Assembly (NCBI GenBank): GCA_964360445.1
Contig: CAYHWE010000019.1
Location: 1-18,396, forward strand
DNA from: CAYHWE01 sp964360445
GTDB lineage: Bacteria; Patescibacteriota; Patescibacteriia; Patescibacteriales; JAKAJF01
Direction of reading: 5' to 3'
DNA: 18,396 nucleotides
The position numbers and the translations under genes were made by a program. Of the stretch, positions 1-4,971 are shown one piece after another. The notes beneath the pieces were generated by a model. The model did no database searches and was not told the DNA's origin. It saw only the letters and a list, made by a program, of their open reading frames with translations. How positions within the stretch are numbered: position 1 is the first letter of the stretch; each line of letters opens with the position of its first letter.

Positions 1-73
1 ACCAACAATTGCGGCAGTGGAGGAAATTGTTTTTAATAAGATGAAATTATTCGGCAGCGCTGGAAAAGCATAA
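1..73 (+). CDS. C-terminal tail of an unidentified protein (partial)
   Basis: The frame beginning at base 2 is open to a TAA at 71-73 and encodes 23 residues, starting PTIAAVEEIV and ending KLFGSAGKA. The composition looks like real protein and the next gene lies on the same strand, so this is most likely the end of a gene that starts outside the window. The fragment is too short to assign a family. Of the other forward frames, the one starting at base 1 stops at 34-36. Confidence 0.5.
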   Translation, partial: PTIAAVEEIVFNKMKLFGSAGKA

Positions 74-160
74 AAAATCAAAATGCAAAATTACAATTAA
101 AAAATTTTTATATTTTTTACTTTAATTTTTGACTTTTGCCTTTTGAATTTTGACTTATTT
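73..160. repeat. AT-rich intergenic repeat, inverted copy of the one near 16300
   Basis: The spacer before the TPR gene is built from short related words (AAAATCAAAATGC, TTTTGACTTTTGCC, TTTTGAATTTTGAC). Bases 73-98 are the exact reverse complement of 16309-16334, a 26-base identity between two spacers 16 kb apart. The second half, from about 121, resembles the reverse complement of 16266-16290. The family is intergenic in both places and also fills the space where a ribosome binding site for the next gene would be expected. Confidence 0.75.
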
Positions 161-162
161 GC

Positions 163-963
163 ATGTATAATATAATACCTTTAATATTAATTTTAATAAG
201 TCTCGGGGTTATTATTTTTATCGTGATCAAAAAATTTCCCGCTTTAGCTAATCTTGATATCGAGAATATGCCAGCGGAAAAGGAAGCTAAATTCAAGGAG
301 CAGATCATCGGTAATCGTTTAAAACGCAGTTTTGTCAGATGGAATGCCAAGGCGGCTAGGATAGTCAAACCGGTCGGCGAGGCTTCCGGAGATCTGGCAA
401 AATGGGTGAACAACAGGCTGATTGAATTGCGCGACAGCTATAAGAAAGAATTGGAAATGAATAATCTGGATCTGAATAACAAGATAGGCCAGTTGTTCAG
501 AGAGATCGAAGAACTGCTCAAAAAAGAAGAGTCGGGAGAGGCAGAAAAGAGGCTGATAGAAATCATCGGCCTGGATAACAGGAATATAAAGGCGTTCAGG
601 ATGCTGGGAGATTTGTATCTTGACCGGAAAAATTTTGAAGAAGCAAAACAGACTTTCGAGTATATATTGAAGTTGAAAGAGAGTGATTCTCAGGCTGAAA
701 CATCGACGCGTGAAGATGGGTTAATTTATTTTGATCTAGCCTTGGCTTGCCAGGCGATGGAAGATATGGATTCTGCTATAGCGAATCTGCAGAAGGCCTT
801 AAAAACAGAGCCTAACAGCCCTCGCTACCTTGACACTATGTTGGAAATGAGTATAATTAAAAAGGATAAAGTTTTGGCGTTCAATGCTTATGAAAAGCTT
901 GCCGAGGTCAATCCTGACAACCAGAAATTGGCGGAATTCAAGAAGAAAATAAATGAGTTATAG
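163..963 (+). CDS. membrane-anchored tetratricopeptide (TPR) repeat protein
   Basis: The 266-residue product opens with an uncleaved-looking hydrophobic segment (residues 4-22) followed by Lys-Lys, so it is probably an N-in membrane anchor. A charged linker, probably helical, covers about residues 38-130. TPR-type helix pairs follow: about 131-172 (with NIKAFRMLGDLY and NFEEAKQTFEYIL), about 186-218 (LIYFDLALACQAMEDMDSAI) and a weaker unit at about 221-252 that ends in a typical NPDN turn. TPRs are protein-binding scaffolds; the partner cannot be read from the sequence. The ATG at 163 is the first Met and is needed for the anchor. It has no Shine-Dalgarno sequence, since the upstream bases belong to the intergenic repeat. 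It is followed by a hairpin and T-run. Similar anchored TPR proteins are common in CPR genomes; the precise role is unknown. Confidence 0.85.
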   Translation: MYNIIPLILILISLGVIIFIVIKKFPALANLDIENMPAEKEAKFKEQIIGNRLKRSFVRWNAKAARIVKPVGEASGDLAKWVNNRLIELRDSYKKELEMNNLDLNNKIGQLFREIEELLKKEESGEAEKRLIEIIGLDNRNIKAFRMLGDLYLDRKNFEEAKQTFEYILKLKESDSQAETSTREDGLIYFDLALACQAMEDMDSAIANLQKALKTEPNSPRYLDTMLEMSIIKKDKVLAFNAYEKLAEVNPDNQKLAEFKKKINEL

Positions 964-976
964 TTGGCGGAACCAT

Positions 977-1040
977 AATAACTCGTAGCTGATGATTTTA
1001 ACTGAAGGTTATAAATTGCCGGCTATAAGTTATTTTTTTG
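977..1040 (+). terminator. imperfect hairpin with T-run after the TPR gene
   Basis: The outer arms AATAACT (977-983) and AGTTATT (1028-1034) pair fully, TAGC (986-989) can pair with GCTA (1022-1025), and seven T follow at 1033-1039. The interior TTAAC and GTTATAA words give a further small stem. The spacing and T-run fit a Rho-independent terminator built from a palindromic repeat. Confidence 0.5.
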
Positions 1041-1066
1041 TTTAAGCATCCGCACAACCGTTGAGT

Positions 1067-1142
1067 GCCGTTGTAGCTCAGTTGGTAGAGCACCACCATG
1101 GTAAGGTGGGGGTCAGCGGTTCAATTCCGCTCAACGGCTCCA
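1067..1142 (+). tRNA. trnT: tRNA-Thr (GGT anticodon), CCA encoded
   Basis: The acceptor arms GCCGTTG and CAACGGC pair fully. The D arm is GCTC/GAGC, the anticodon stem CCACC/GGTGG closes the loop ATGGTAA with anticodon GGT, and the T arm AGCGG/CCGCT closes TTCAATT. The discriminator is T and CCA is encoded at 1140-1142. The cloverleaf is complete and has no intron. It reads ACC/ACT threonine codons. Confidence 0.95.
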
Positions 1143-1145
1143 GGT

Positions 1146-1212
1146 TATTAATTAACAATTGACAATTCACAATTATCAATGAAAATTGTGAATTAATAAT
1201 TGATTATTGATT
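1146..1212. repeat. AT-rich palindromic spacer between the two tRNA genes
   Basis: The core arms AATTCACAATT (1164-1174) and AATTGTGAATT (1184-1194) are perfect reverse complements, and the flanks continue the palindrome imperfectly with variants of the word AATTGA. No T-run or promoter can be assigned with confidence. It belongs to the same style of spacer as those at 3379, 13721 and 14538, but with its own sequence. Confidence 0.7.
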
Positions 1213-1214
1213 TT

Positions 1215-1300
1215 GGGTGGATACCAAAGCGGCCAACTGGGGCAGACTGTAAATCTGCTGCTTTCGGGCTTCGTAGGTTCGAATCCTACTCCACCCACCA
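1215..1300 (+). tRNA. trnY: tRNA-Tyr (GTA anticodon), CCA encoded
   Basis: The acceptor arms GGGTGGA and TCCACCC pair, the anticodon stem GCAGA/TCTGC closes the loop CTGTAAA with anticodon GTA, and a long variable arm marks it as a class II tRNA, as expected for tRNA-Tyr. The T arm GTAGG/CCTAC closes TTCGAAT. The discriminator A is followed by an encoded CCA at 1298-1300. Confidence 0.96.
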
Positions 1301-1305
1301 AAAAG

Positions 1306-1340
1306 AAATAACCCCATTGAATTGAGGGTTATTTTATTTT
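1306..1340 (+). terminator. terminator after tRNA-Tyr
   Basis: The stem AAATAACCC (1306-1314) pairs with GGGTTATTT (1326-1334), with an 11-base loop and a following TATTTTC tract. It lies only 6 bases after the CCA end, which fits the end of the tRNA transcript. Confidence 0.75.
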
Positions 1341-1341
1341 C

Positions 1342-1370
1342 TTGACGTTTGCATGGGAACAGGGTAAGAT
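1342..1370 (+). promoter_or_regulatory. sigma-70-type promoter upstream of mutM
   Basis: A -35 TTGACG (1342-1347) and a -10 TAAGAT (1365-1370) are separated by 17 bases, the optimal spacing. Transcription would begin near 1377, giving a leader of about 130 bases before mutM that includes the small frame at 1406. It lies right after the tRNA terminator, so mutM would start a new transcript. Confidence 0.6.
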
Positions 1371-1395
1371 TTATCTTATTTTAAGATTCCCATGC
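1351..1395. promoter_or_regulatory. nested inverted repeat straddling the mutM promoter start
   Basis: GCATGGGAA (1351-1359, inside the -35/-10 spacer) is the exact reverse complement of TTCCCATGC (1387-1395, just after the predicted start of transcription). Between them lies a second inverted pair, TAAGAT/ATCTTA, which includes the -10 box. It may be a divided operator or, in DNA, a cruciform. The binding factor is unknown. Confidence 0.45.
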
Positions 1396-1405
1396 AGCAA
1401 ATATT

Positions 1406-1507
1406 ATGTTAGTAGATACGAACAGGATCGGCGTATCATTTTTAAAAATTTTTGCTTTGGAATTTTTGGCCTTGATCATAATCATCCTTTTTTTATTGAT
1501 TTTATAA
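1406..1507 (+). CDS. possible 33-residue membrane peptide coupled to mutM
   Basis: The frame starts at ATG 1406 with MLVDTNRIGVSFLK and continues into an almost unbroken run of Leu, Ile, Phe and Ala to its end, so it would form one transmembrane helix with a short polar N-terminus. Its TAA (1505-1507) is followed by one base and then the mutM ATG. mutM has no Shine-Dalgarno sequence, so translational coupling would explain how it is started. Against it: the frame has no ribosome binding site of its own, and AT-rich DNA easily encodes such residues by chance. No family is recognised. Confidence 0.25.
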   Translation: MLVDTNRIGVSFLKIFALEFLALIIIILFLLIL

Positions 1508-1508
1508 T

Positions 1509-2366
1509 ATGCCGGAATTGCCAGAAGTCGAGACAATCAAGAATGATCTGCGGAAAAAAATCTTGAATAAAAAAATAGTCAGTTTTAGCGTTGAAAAAAA
1601 CAGCGCGAGGAACGGAGTTAAGGATTTTTCTCAAAAGCTGGTCGGGAGCAAATTAACCGATATCGACAGGATCGGTAAGTTATTGATTTTTAAAATCGGA
1701 AAAAAGGATGATTTTTTATTGATCCATCTGAAGATGACCGGCCAGCTCATTTATGTTTTTAAAAAAGAGGTCGTGGCCGGAGGGCATAGCCTTGGCAAAG
1801 CGCTGGAGCTGCCCAACAAATACACTCGCGCGATTTTTGGATTTGCCGGAACCTCAAAATTATTCTTTAACGACCTTAGGCGGTTCGGGTATCTTGAGCT
1901 GGTTGACAAGAATAGGCTGGAAAAAGTAAAATCAAGATTCGGCATCGAGCCGTTAAAGTCTGATTTCAAATTTGTTGATTTTAAGAATATCTTTAAAGAC
2001 AAAAAGGCGCCTGTCAAAGCGATCCTGATGGATCAGTCGAAAATAGCCGGAATCGGCAATATTTATGCTGACGAAATACTGTTTGAAGCAGGAATCATGC
2101 CCAAGAGAGCGGCCGGTTCATTATCGGAAGATGAGCTTAAAAGAGTTTTTAAGGCCTGTGGATCGGTTCTGAAGAAAGCTATAAAATACAGAGGAACGAC
2201 CTTTAGCGATTATTTGGATGCCGATGGGAAAATGGGTAATTTTACATCTTTTTTGAAGGTATATGGCCGCAAAGAAGGGGAAAAATGTCTGGATTGCCCA
2301 GGAATCATCAGAAAAATGAAGATAGGCGGAAGAAGCACGAAATATTGCGAAGGTTGCCAAAAATAG
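1509..2366 (+). CDS. mutM: formamidopyrimidine-DNA glycosylase (Fpg/MutM)
   Basis: Bifunctional base-excision repair enzyme that removes oxidised purines such as 8-oxoguanine and cleaves the abasic site by beta/delta elimination. The 285-residue product starts MPELPEVE, the family signature: P2 becomes the N-terminal proline nucleophile and E3 is the catalytic acid. K57 lies in the conserved IGK loop. The void-filling triad fits M76, R124 and F126. The helix-two-turn-helix is at about 176-196 (DQSKIAGIGNIYADE). The zinc finger is C260-x2-C263-x16-C280-x2-C283, with R275 in its hairpin. All key residues are present and the length is usual (about 270-290). The MPELPEVE start fixes the ATG. There is no Shine-Dalgarno sequence. 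It lies just upstream of rubrerythrin and superoxide reductase, so this block handles oxidative damage. Confidence 0.97.
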   Translation: MPELPEVETIKNDLRKKILNKKIVSFSVEKNSARNGVKDFSQKLVGSKLTDIDRIGKLLIFKIGKKDDFLLIHLKMTGQLIYVFKKEVVAGGHSLGKALELPNKYTRAIFGFAGTSKLFFNDLRRFGYLELVDKNRLEKVKSRFGIEPLKSDFKFVDFKNIFKDKKAPVKAILMDQSKIAGIGNIYADEILFEAGIMPKRAAGSLSEDELKRVFKACGSVLKKAIKYRGTTFSDYLDADGKMGNFTSFLKVYGRKEGEKCLDCPGIIRKMKIGGRSTKYCEGCQK

Positions 2367-2367
2367 A

Positions 2368-2396
2368 TTGACTTTGAGTTGATAAGCTGTTATTAT
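2368..2396 (+). promoter_or_regulatory. sigma-70-type promoter of the rbr-sor pair
   Basis: TTGACT (2368-2373) and TATTAT (2391-2396) are separated by 17 bases, beginning one base after the mutM stop. Transcription would start near 2403. This is one of the clearest promoters in the window and suggests that rbr-sor can be expressed independently of mutM. Confidence 0.7.
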
Positions 2397-2462
2397 AAAA
2401 GAGTGTTAAGCCTATAAATGGGGAAACCCTTCTTTATATATTTTAAAATCTTTTTTAATCAT

Positions 2463-2996
2463 ATGGATAATTTAGGGGCAAAAACAAAGAAAAATTTAGA
2501 GGATGCCTTTGCGGGCGAATCTATGGCCAGGAATAAGTACGCTTATTTTTCGTCAGTCGCCAAGAAAGCTGGTTTAGTCCAGATGGCGAATTTGTTCATA
2601 GAAACAGCTGAGAATGAAAAGGAGCATGCGAAATTGTGGGCAAAAGAATTGGGACTGATCAATAAAACGGCGGATAATCTTAAAGCGGCTATCGCGGGCG
2701 AGCATTTTGAAAATTCAGAAATGTATGTGCGTATGGCGGAAGAAGCGGAAGAAGAAGGACATAAAGATGTCGCGCATAAATTCAGGATGGTGGCGGAAGC
2801 GGAAAAAGCGCATGAAGCAAGATATAAAAAATTGTTGGAAAATTTGGAAAATGACCAGGTATTCAAACGCAATGAGGTGAAAAGATGGAAATGCGGCAAT
2901 TGCGGCTATATCCATGAGGGCAATGAAGCTCCTGAAATATGCCCGGCCTGCCAACATAAAAAAGAGTATTTTGAACTATTCGCAGAAAATTACTAA
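2463..2996 (+). CDS. rbr: rubrerythrin
   Basis: Non-haem iron peroxidase that reduces hydrogen peroxide in the cytoplasm with electrons from rubredoxin-type partners. From the Met at 2463 the product has 177 residues. A four-helix ferritin-like diiron domain covers about 5-128, with ligands E19 (AGES), E52 and H55 (ENEKEH), E80 and E83 (GEHFE), and E114 and H117 (EKAH). A C-terminal rubredoxin-like iron centre follows, with C144-x2-C147 and C160-x2-C163. The frame is open up to an ATG at 2418, but the extra 15 residues (MGKPFFIYFKIFFNH) are hydrophobic and unlike the family, so the start at 2463 is preferred. Its stop and the next gene's ATG are one base apart, indicating an operon with superoxide reductase. 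Neither start has a Shine-Dalgarno sequence. Confidence 0.95.
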   Translation: MDNLGAKTKKNLEDAFAGESMARNKYAYFSSVAKKAGLVQMANLFIETAENEKEHAKLWAKELGLINKTADNLKAAIAGEHFENSEMYVRMAEEAEEEGHKDVAHKFRMVAEAEKAHEARYKKLLENLENDQVFKRNEVKRWKCGNCGYIHEGNEAPEICPACQHKKEYFELFAENY

Positions 2997-2997
2997 T

Positions 2998-3378
2998 ATG
3001 ACACAATTAAAACAAGTTTATAAGTGCAGTGTTTGCGGCAATATCGTGGAAGTCGCGCATGCCGGCGAGGGAGAATTGGTCTGTTGCGGCAAGCCGATGA
3101 TTCTGCAGATAGAAAATTCCGTTGATGCATCAATGGAGAAACATGTGCCGATTATCGAAAAGACGGGAAACGGAGTCAAGGTTACGGTCGGTTCGGTCCA
3201 GCATCCAATGGAAGAAGCGCATTATATCGAATGGATCGAGCTGATAGAAGATGGGAAAGTTTACCGCAAGTTTTTAAAGCCGGGCGATCTGCCAGAAGCT
3301 GAATTTGAAATTGATGGCGAGGAGATCGAAGTAAGAGCTTATTGCAATCTGCACGGGCTTTGGAAAAATAATATATAA
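2998..3378 (+). CDS. dfx: desulfoferrodoxin / superoxide reductase (two-iron class)
   Basis: Reduces superoxide to hydrogen peroxide without releasing oxygen; the peroxide is the substrate of the rubrerythrin encoded just upstream. The 126-residue product has an N-terminal desulforedoxin-type centre with C10, C13, C29 and C30, then the catalytic domain with E47-K48-H49 (EKHVP), H69 (QHP), H75 (EAHYIEW), C116 and H119 (CNLH). The glutamate and lysine next to the first histidine ligand, which assist catalysis in characterised members, are both present. The start is the ATG one base after the rbr stop (TAA-T-ATG), which suggests translational coupling; the frame is open further upstream but that part overlaps rbr. 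Length and domains match class I enzymes. The gene is followed by a palindromic AT-rich spacer, not by a clear terminator. Confidence 0.96.
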   Translation: MTQLKQVYKCSVCGNIVEVAHAGEGELVCCGKPMILQIENSVDASMEKHVPIIEKTGNGVKVTVGSVQHPMEEAHYIEWIELIEDGKVYRKFLKPGDLPEAEFEIDGEEIEVRAYCNLHGLWKNNI

Positions 3379-3476
3379 TCAATTAAAATTAAAAATTAAA
3401 AATTACGAATACAGGATAAGATATTGTTTTAATAAATTATAGTTGATAATTCGTAATTTGTAATTCGTCATTGAAT
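3379..3476. repeat. AT-rich palindromic spacer
   Basis: The spacer has A/T words around AATTACGAAT on the left (about 3400-3411) and their complements ATTCGTAATTTGTAATTCG on the right (about 3450-3468). The arms are imperfect and surround about 40 bases. It separates sor from rpmG. No terminator T-run and no good -35/-10 pair could be seen. Confidence 0.6.
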
Positions 3477-3632
3477 ATGTCACAAGACAATATGATCAAG
3501 CTTGAATGCACTGAATGCAAGACAGTCAATTATTTTTCAAGAAAAAATAAAAAGACTCTGAAGAACAGGCTGGAAATGAATAAGTTTTGCAAAGGCTGCA
3601 AGAAGCATACTCTTCACAAAGAGACAAAATAG
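3477..3632 (+). CDS. rpmG: 50S ribosomal protein L33 (bL33)
   Basis: A 51-residue basic protein of the large ribosomal subunit near the E site. It carries the zinc-ribbon type cysteine pairs C11-x2-C14 and C38-x2-C41, so it belongs to the zinc-binding form of L33. Family residues such as the LECTEC start, NYFSRKNKK, the ..RLEMNKFC stretch and KKHT.HKE.K at the end are all visible. Length is normal (49-55). No Shine-Dalgarno sequence precedes the ATG. It stands before tRNA-Trp, the same neighbour it has in many bacteria where secE and nusG follow; here those two do not follow. Confidence 0.95.
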   Translation: MSQDNMIKLECTECKTVNYFSRKNKKTLKNRLEMNKFCKGCKKHTLHKETK

Positions 3633-3633
3633 T

Positions 3634-3712
3634 CAGTTAAAGGCTGCAGAGTTAAAAAGTTTATAAGGCGCTGACTTTATAAACTTTTTACTTTATGGCT
3701 TTATAGCTGATT
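3634..3712 (+). terminator. long imperfect palindrome with a 14-bp core hairpin
   Basis: TAAAAAGTTTATAA (3653-3666) pairs perfectly with TTATAAACTTTTTA (3677-3690) around a 10-base loop. The flanks continue the symmetry: CAGTTAAAGGC at the left resembles the complement of GCTTTATAGCTG at the right. It probably ends the rpmG transcript on the run of T in the right arm, but it is also a member of the palindromic-spacer class, so it may act in either direction. Confidence 0.6.
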
Positions 3713-3713
3713 T

Positions 3714-3784
3714 GCGGGCGTAGTATAGTGGCAGTACAACGGTCTCCAAAACCGTTTGTGGGGGTTCGATTCCCTCCGCCCGTG
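3714..3784 (+). tRNA. trnW: tRNA-Trp (CCA anticodon), CCA tail not encoded
   Basis: The acceptor arms GCGGGCG and CGCCCGT pair with a terminal G-T. The D arm is GTA/TAC with the TAGTGGCAG loop. The anticodon stem ACGGT/ACCGT closes CTCCAAA with anticodon CCA. The T arm is GGGGG/CCCTC with loop TTCGATT. The discriminator G is followed by CAA rather than CCA, so the 3' end must be added by a nucleotidyltransferase, unlike the tRNA-Thr and tRNA-Tyr of this window. Confidence 0.94.
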
Positions 3785-3815
3785 CAATTAGCCAATTAAT
3801 TAAAATATACTACCT

Positions 3816-3893
3816 ATGTACAAAAAGAAAAAAGTGGCTTTGAAGAAGCGCAAGAAGAAACAGGGGAAAGCGATAAAGTCCCTAAGATACTAA
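3816..3893 (+). CDS. 25-residue very basic peptide, probably ribosome-associated
   Basis: ATG 3816 opens a 25-codon frame beginning MYKKKKVALKKRKK and ending KSLRY. Fourteen of its residues are Lys or Arg and none is acidic. It lies between tRNA-Trp and a strong terminator whose stem begins in its last codon, which supports it as a real, deliberately ended gene. Size, charge and position near rpmG suggest a tiny ribosomal or RNA-binding protein of the bTHX or COX24/AURKAIP1 kind, but there is no clear match to either, so no name is given. There is no Shine-Dalgarno sequence. Confidence 0.6.
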   Translation: MYKKKKVALKKRKKKQGKAIKSLRY

Positions 3894-3923
3894 AAAATAG
3901 AGGCGGAAGCCTCTATTTTTTAG
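3890..3923 (+). terminator. strong intrinsic terminator overlapping the stop of the basic peptide
   Basis: Fifteen perfect base pairs (3890-3904 with 3909-3923) close a GGAA tetraloop. The GC core GAGGC/GCCTC is flanked by A6 on the left and T6 on the right. The stop codon TAA lies inside the left arm. The symmetry would allow it to work in both directions. Confidence 0.9.
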
Positions 3924-3968
3924 TATGATTTTTTGATTTTACATAAAACTTAAAAATTTGCGGTTTTA

Positions 3969-3997
3969 TTGGCTTTTTTTAATATTTTATGTATAAT
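3969..3997 (+). promoter_or_regulatory. sigma-70-type promoter of the HU gene
   Basis: TTGGCT (3969-3974), 17 bases, then a consensus TATAAT (3992-3997). Transcription would start near 4003, giving a leader of about 58 bases. The leader holds a short ACCC/GGGT hairpin (about 4030-4048) just before the gene and no Shine-Dalgarno sequence. Confidence 0.7.
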
Positions 3998-4061
3998 GTA
4001 ATTAGCTGTGGATAATTATTAATTAATTTAACCCTGTTTTAAACGGGTAAATAAAAAAATT

Positions 4062-4340
4062 ATGGCAATGACTAAATCTCAATTGCTAGGCACTCTTTCC
4101 GAGAGCACTGGCTTAAGCAAAAAGGATGTAACCAACCTGATGGACAAAATGGTTGAATTAGCTTACAAGGAAGTAAAAAAGAACGGACAATTTGTCGTTC
4201 CAGGATTGGGAAAATTGGTTAAGATCAAAAGAGCTGCCAGAGTAGGCAGAAATCCTGCAACTGGCGAACAGATCAACATCCCGGCAAAGACTGTGGTTAA
4301 ATTCAGGGTAGCAAAGGCTGCCAAAGAATCAGTGCTATAA
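4062..4340 (+). CDS. hup: HU-family histone-like DNA-binding protein
   Basis: A 92-residue nucleoid protein that, as a dimer, bends and compacts DNA. Helical N-terminal body at residues 3-40 (MTKSQLLGTLSESTGLSKKDV), then the beta saddle with VVPGLGKLVKIKRAAR and the DNA-contacting arm with the signature GRNPATGE. P65 is the proline that intercalates between base pairs in known HU structures. Length is normal (about 90). ATG 4062 gives MAMTKSQ; the second ATG, six bases on, would give the more usual MTKSQ start and cannot be excluded. It is transcribed alone, between its own promoter and a clean terminator. A family match to HU rather than IHF is likely because only one such gene is seen and the arm sequence is HU-like. 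Confidence 0.95.
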   Translation: MAMTKSQLLGTLSESTGLSKKDVTNLMDKMVELAYKEVKKNGQFVVPGLGKLVKIKRAARVGRNPATGEQINIPAKTVVKFRVAKAAKESVL

Positions 4341-4359
4341 TCTCTTCCAAATAGAGCTC

Positions 4360-4390
4360 AAAACACCCCTAAAAAAGGGGTGTTTTTGTA
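4360..4390 (+). terminator. intrinsic terminator after the HU gene
   Basis: AAACACCCCT (4361-4370) pairs with AGGGGTGTTT (4376-4385) around five A, and a T-run continues to 4387. It is a textbook Rho-independent terminator. Confidence 0.9.
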
Positions 4391-4402
4391 TGTATTGTGT
4401 TT

Positions 4403-4431
4403 TTAGCTTATTGTGTTAATATTAGTATAAT
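4403..4431 (+). promoter_or_regulatory. probable promoter of the helical hypothetical gene
   Basis: A consensus TATAAT (4426-4431) stands 17 bases after a weak TTAGCT (4403-4408). The predicted start near 4438 would leave a leader of only about 18 bases that contains the complete ribosome binding site. Confidence 0.5.
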
Positions 4432-4440
4432 TTCAATAAA

Positions 4441-4450
4441 AAGGGGGTGA
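4441..4450 (+). promoter_or_regulatory. near-perfect Shine-Dalgarno site that sets a TTG start
   Basis: AAGGGGGTGA matches the ideal AAGGAGGTGA in nine of ten bases. Five bases separate it from TTG 4456-4458, the normal distance. A GTG at 4447 lies inside the site and so cannot be the start it serves. Confidence 0.75.
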
Positions 4451-4455
4451 GTTCT

Positions 4456-4941
4456 TTGAAAGGTACGGATGAATTGGCTTTTTTAATAGCATGGTCCATA
4501 GTAAAGGCGCTAAAGCTCATAAAGAGCGGCAGCAAGTCTGTCTTCGAGGCAATATTTAAGGGCATACCTCAGCCAGAGCTTTTCAAATCTGAAATCTTCC
4601 AGTTCATAGAAGAGCTGAAGGTCAGGGTAATAGCCATCAAATTTGCTTATGCCGCCAAGGATTCCGGAGTAGCCATAATACTCATCGGACAGCTTCTCGC
4701 CTTATTCGAGAATATCGGCGGCATCAACAAAAGATATGGAAAGCAGATAGAAACGGTAGCAAAGGATTACAAGCAAAAGTTCCGCGGGTTTATGGGGTAT
4801 AAGGGCGATCCGCAGCTCAGGGTAGAAGGAATCCTTAGGATAGCCAGGGAAATCAAGTCGGATATGGAGGATGATCGCAAAAAAAGAGCGGCCGTCTTAA
4901 AGGAAAAAAAAGAAAGAAAGAAAAAGGGAGTTATCACATAA
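4456..4941 (+). CDS. helical protein of unknown function
   Basis: I do not recognise the family. From TTG 4456 the product has 161 residues and appears all-helical. Residues about 7-20 (ELAFLIAWSIVKAL) and about 70-90 (a stretch with SGVAIILIGQLLALFENIGG) are hydrophobic enough to be amphipathic or membrane-touching helices. The last 35 residues are highly charged, with many Lys/Arg/Glu, and end KKERKKKGVIT, suggesting a coiled or nucleic-acid-binding tail. No cysteines, signal peptide or catalytic motif are visible. It has its own promoter, one of only two strong Shine-Dalgarno sites in the window, and a terminator whose loop holds its stop codon. It is convergent with the giant surface gene. 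The gene is complete; the function remains open. Confidence 0.75.
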   Translation: MKGTDELAFLIAWSIVKALKLIKSGSKSVFEAIFKGIPQPELFKSEIFQFIEELKVRVIAIKFAYAAKDSGVAIILIGQLLALFENIGGINKRYGKQIETVAKDYKQKFRGFMGYKGDPQLRVEGILRIAREIKSDMEDDRKKRAAVLKEKKERKKKGVIT

Positions 4942-4970
4942 TGTGAAAACTCCCTTTTAATTTTGTTTTT
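4922..4970. terminator. bidirectional terminator between convergent genes
   Basis: AAAAGGGAGTT (4922-4932) pairs with AACTCCCTTTT (4948-4958), and an inner CACA/TGTG stem (4935-4938, 4942-4945) extends the hairpin. T-rich DNA follows on the + strand (to 4973), and the complement of the A-rich stretch at 4898-4925 supplies a T-run on the - strand. It serves both the gene at 4456 and the surface gene ending at 4972. Confidence 0.85.
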
Positions 4971-4971
4971 T

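Noticed and set aside
1351..1395. LexA-type SOS box at mutM
   Set aside because: The arms contain GGGAA/TTCCC but are 27 bases apart, not the compact spacing of known LexA sites.
1342..1566. 74-codon + strand frame overlapping the start of mutM
   Set aside because: It overlaps the clearly real mutM start in another phase, begins inside the promoter, and its residues look random.
2418..2462. Upstream ATG for rubrerythrin
   Set aside because: It adds a hydrophobic 15-residue extension foreign to the family and has no ribosome binding site; the family start fits ATG 2463.
4447..4455. GTG start for the helical hypothetical protein
   Set aside because: The GTG lies within the Shine-Dalgarno sequence itself; TTG 4456 has the correct spacing.
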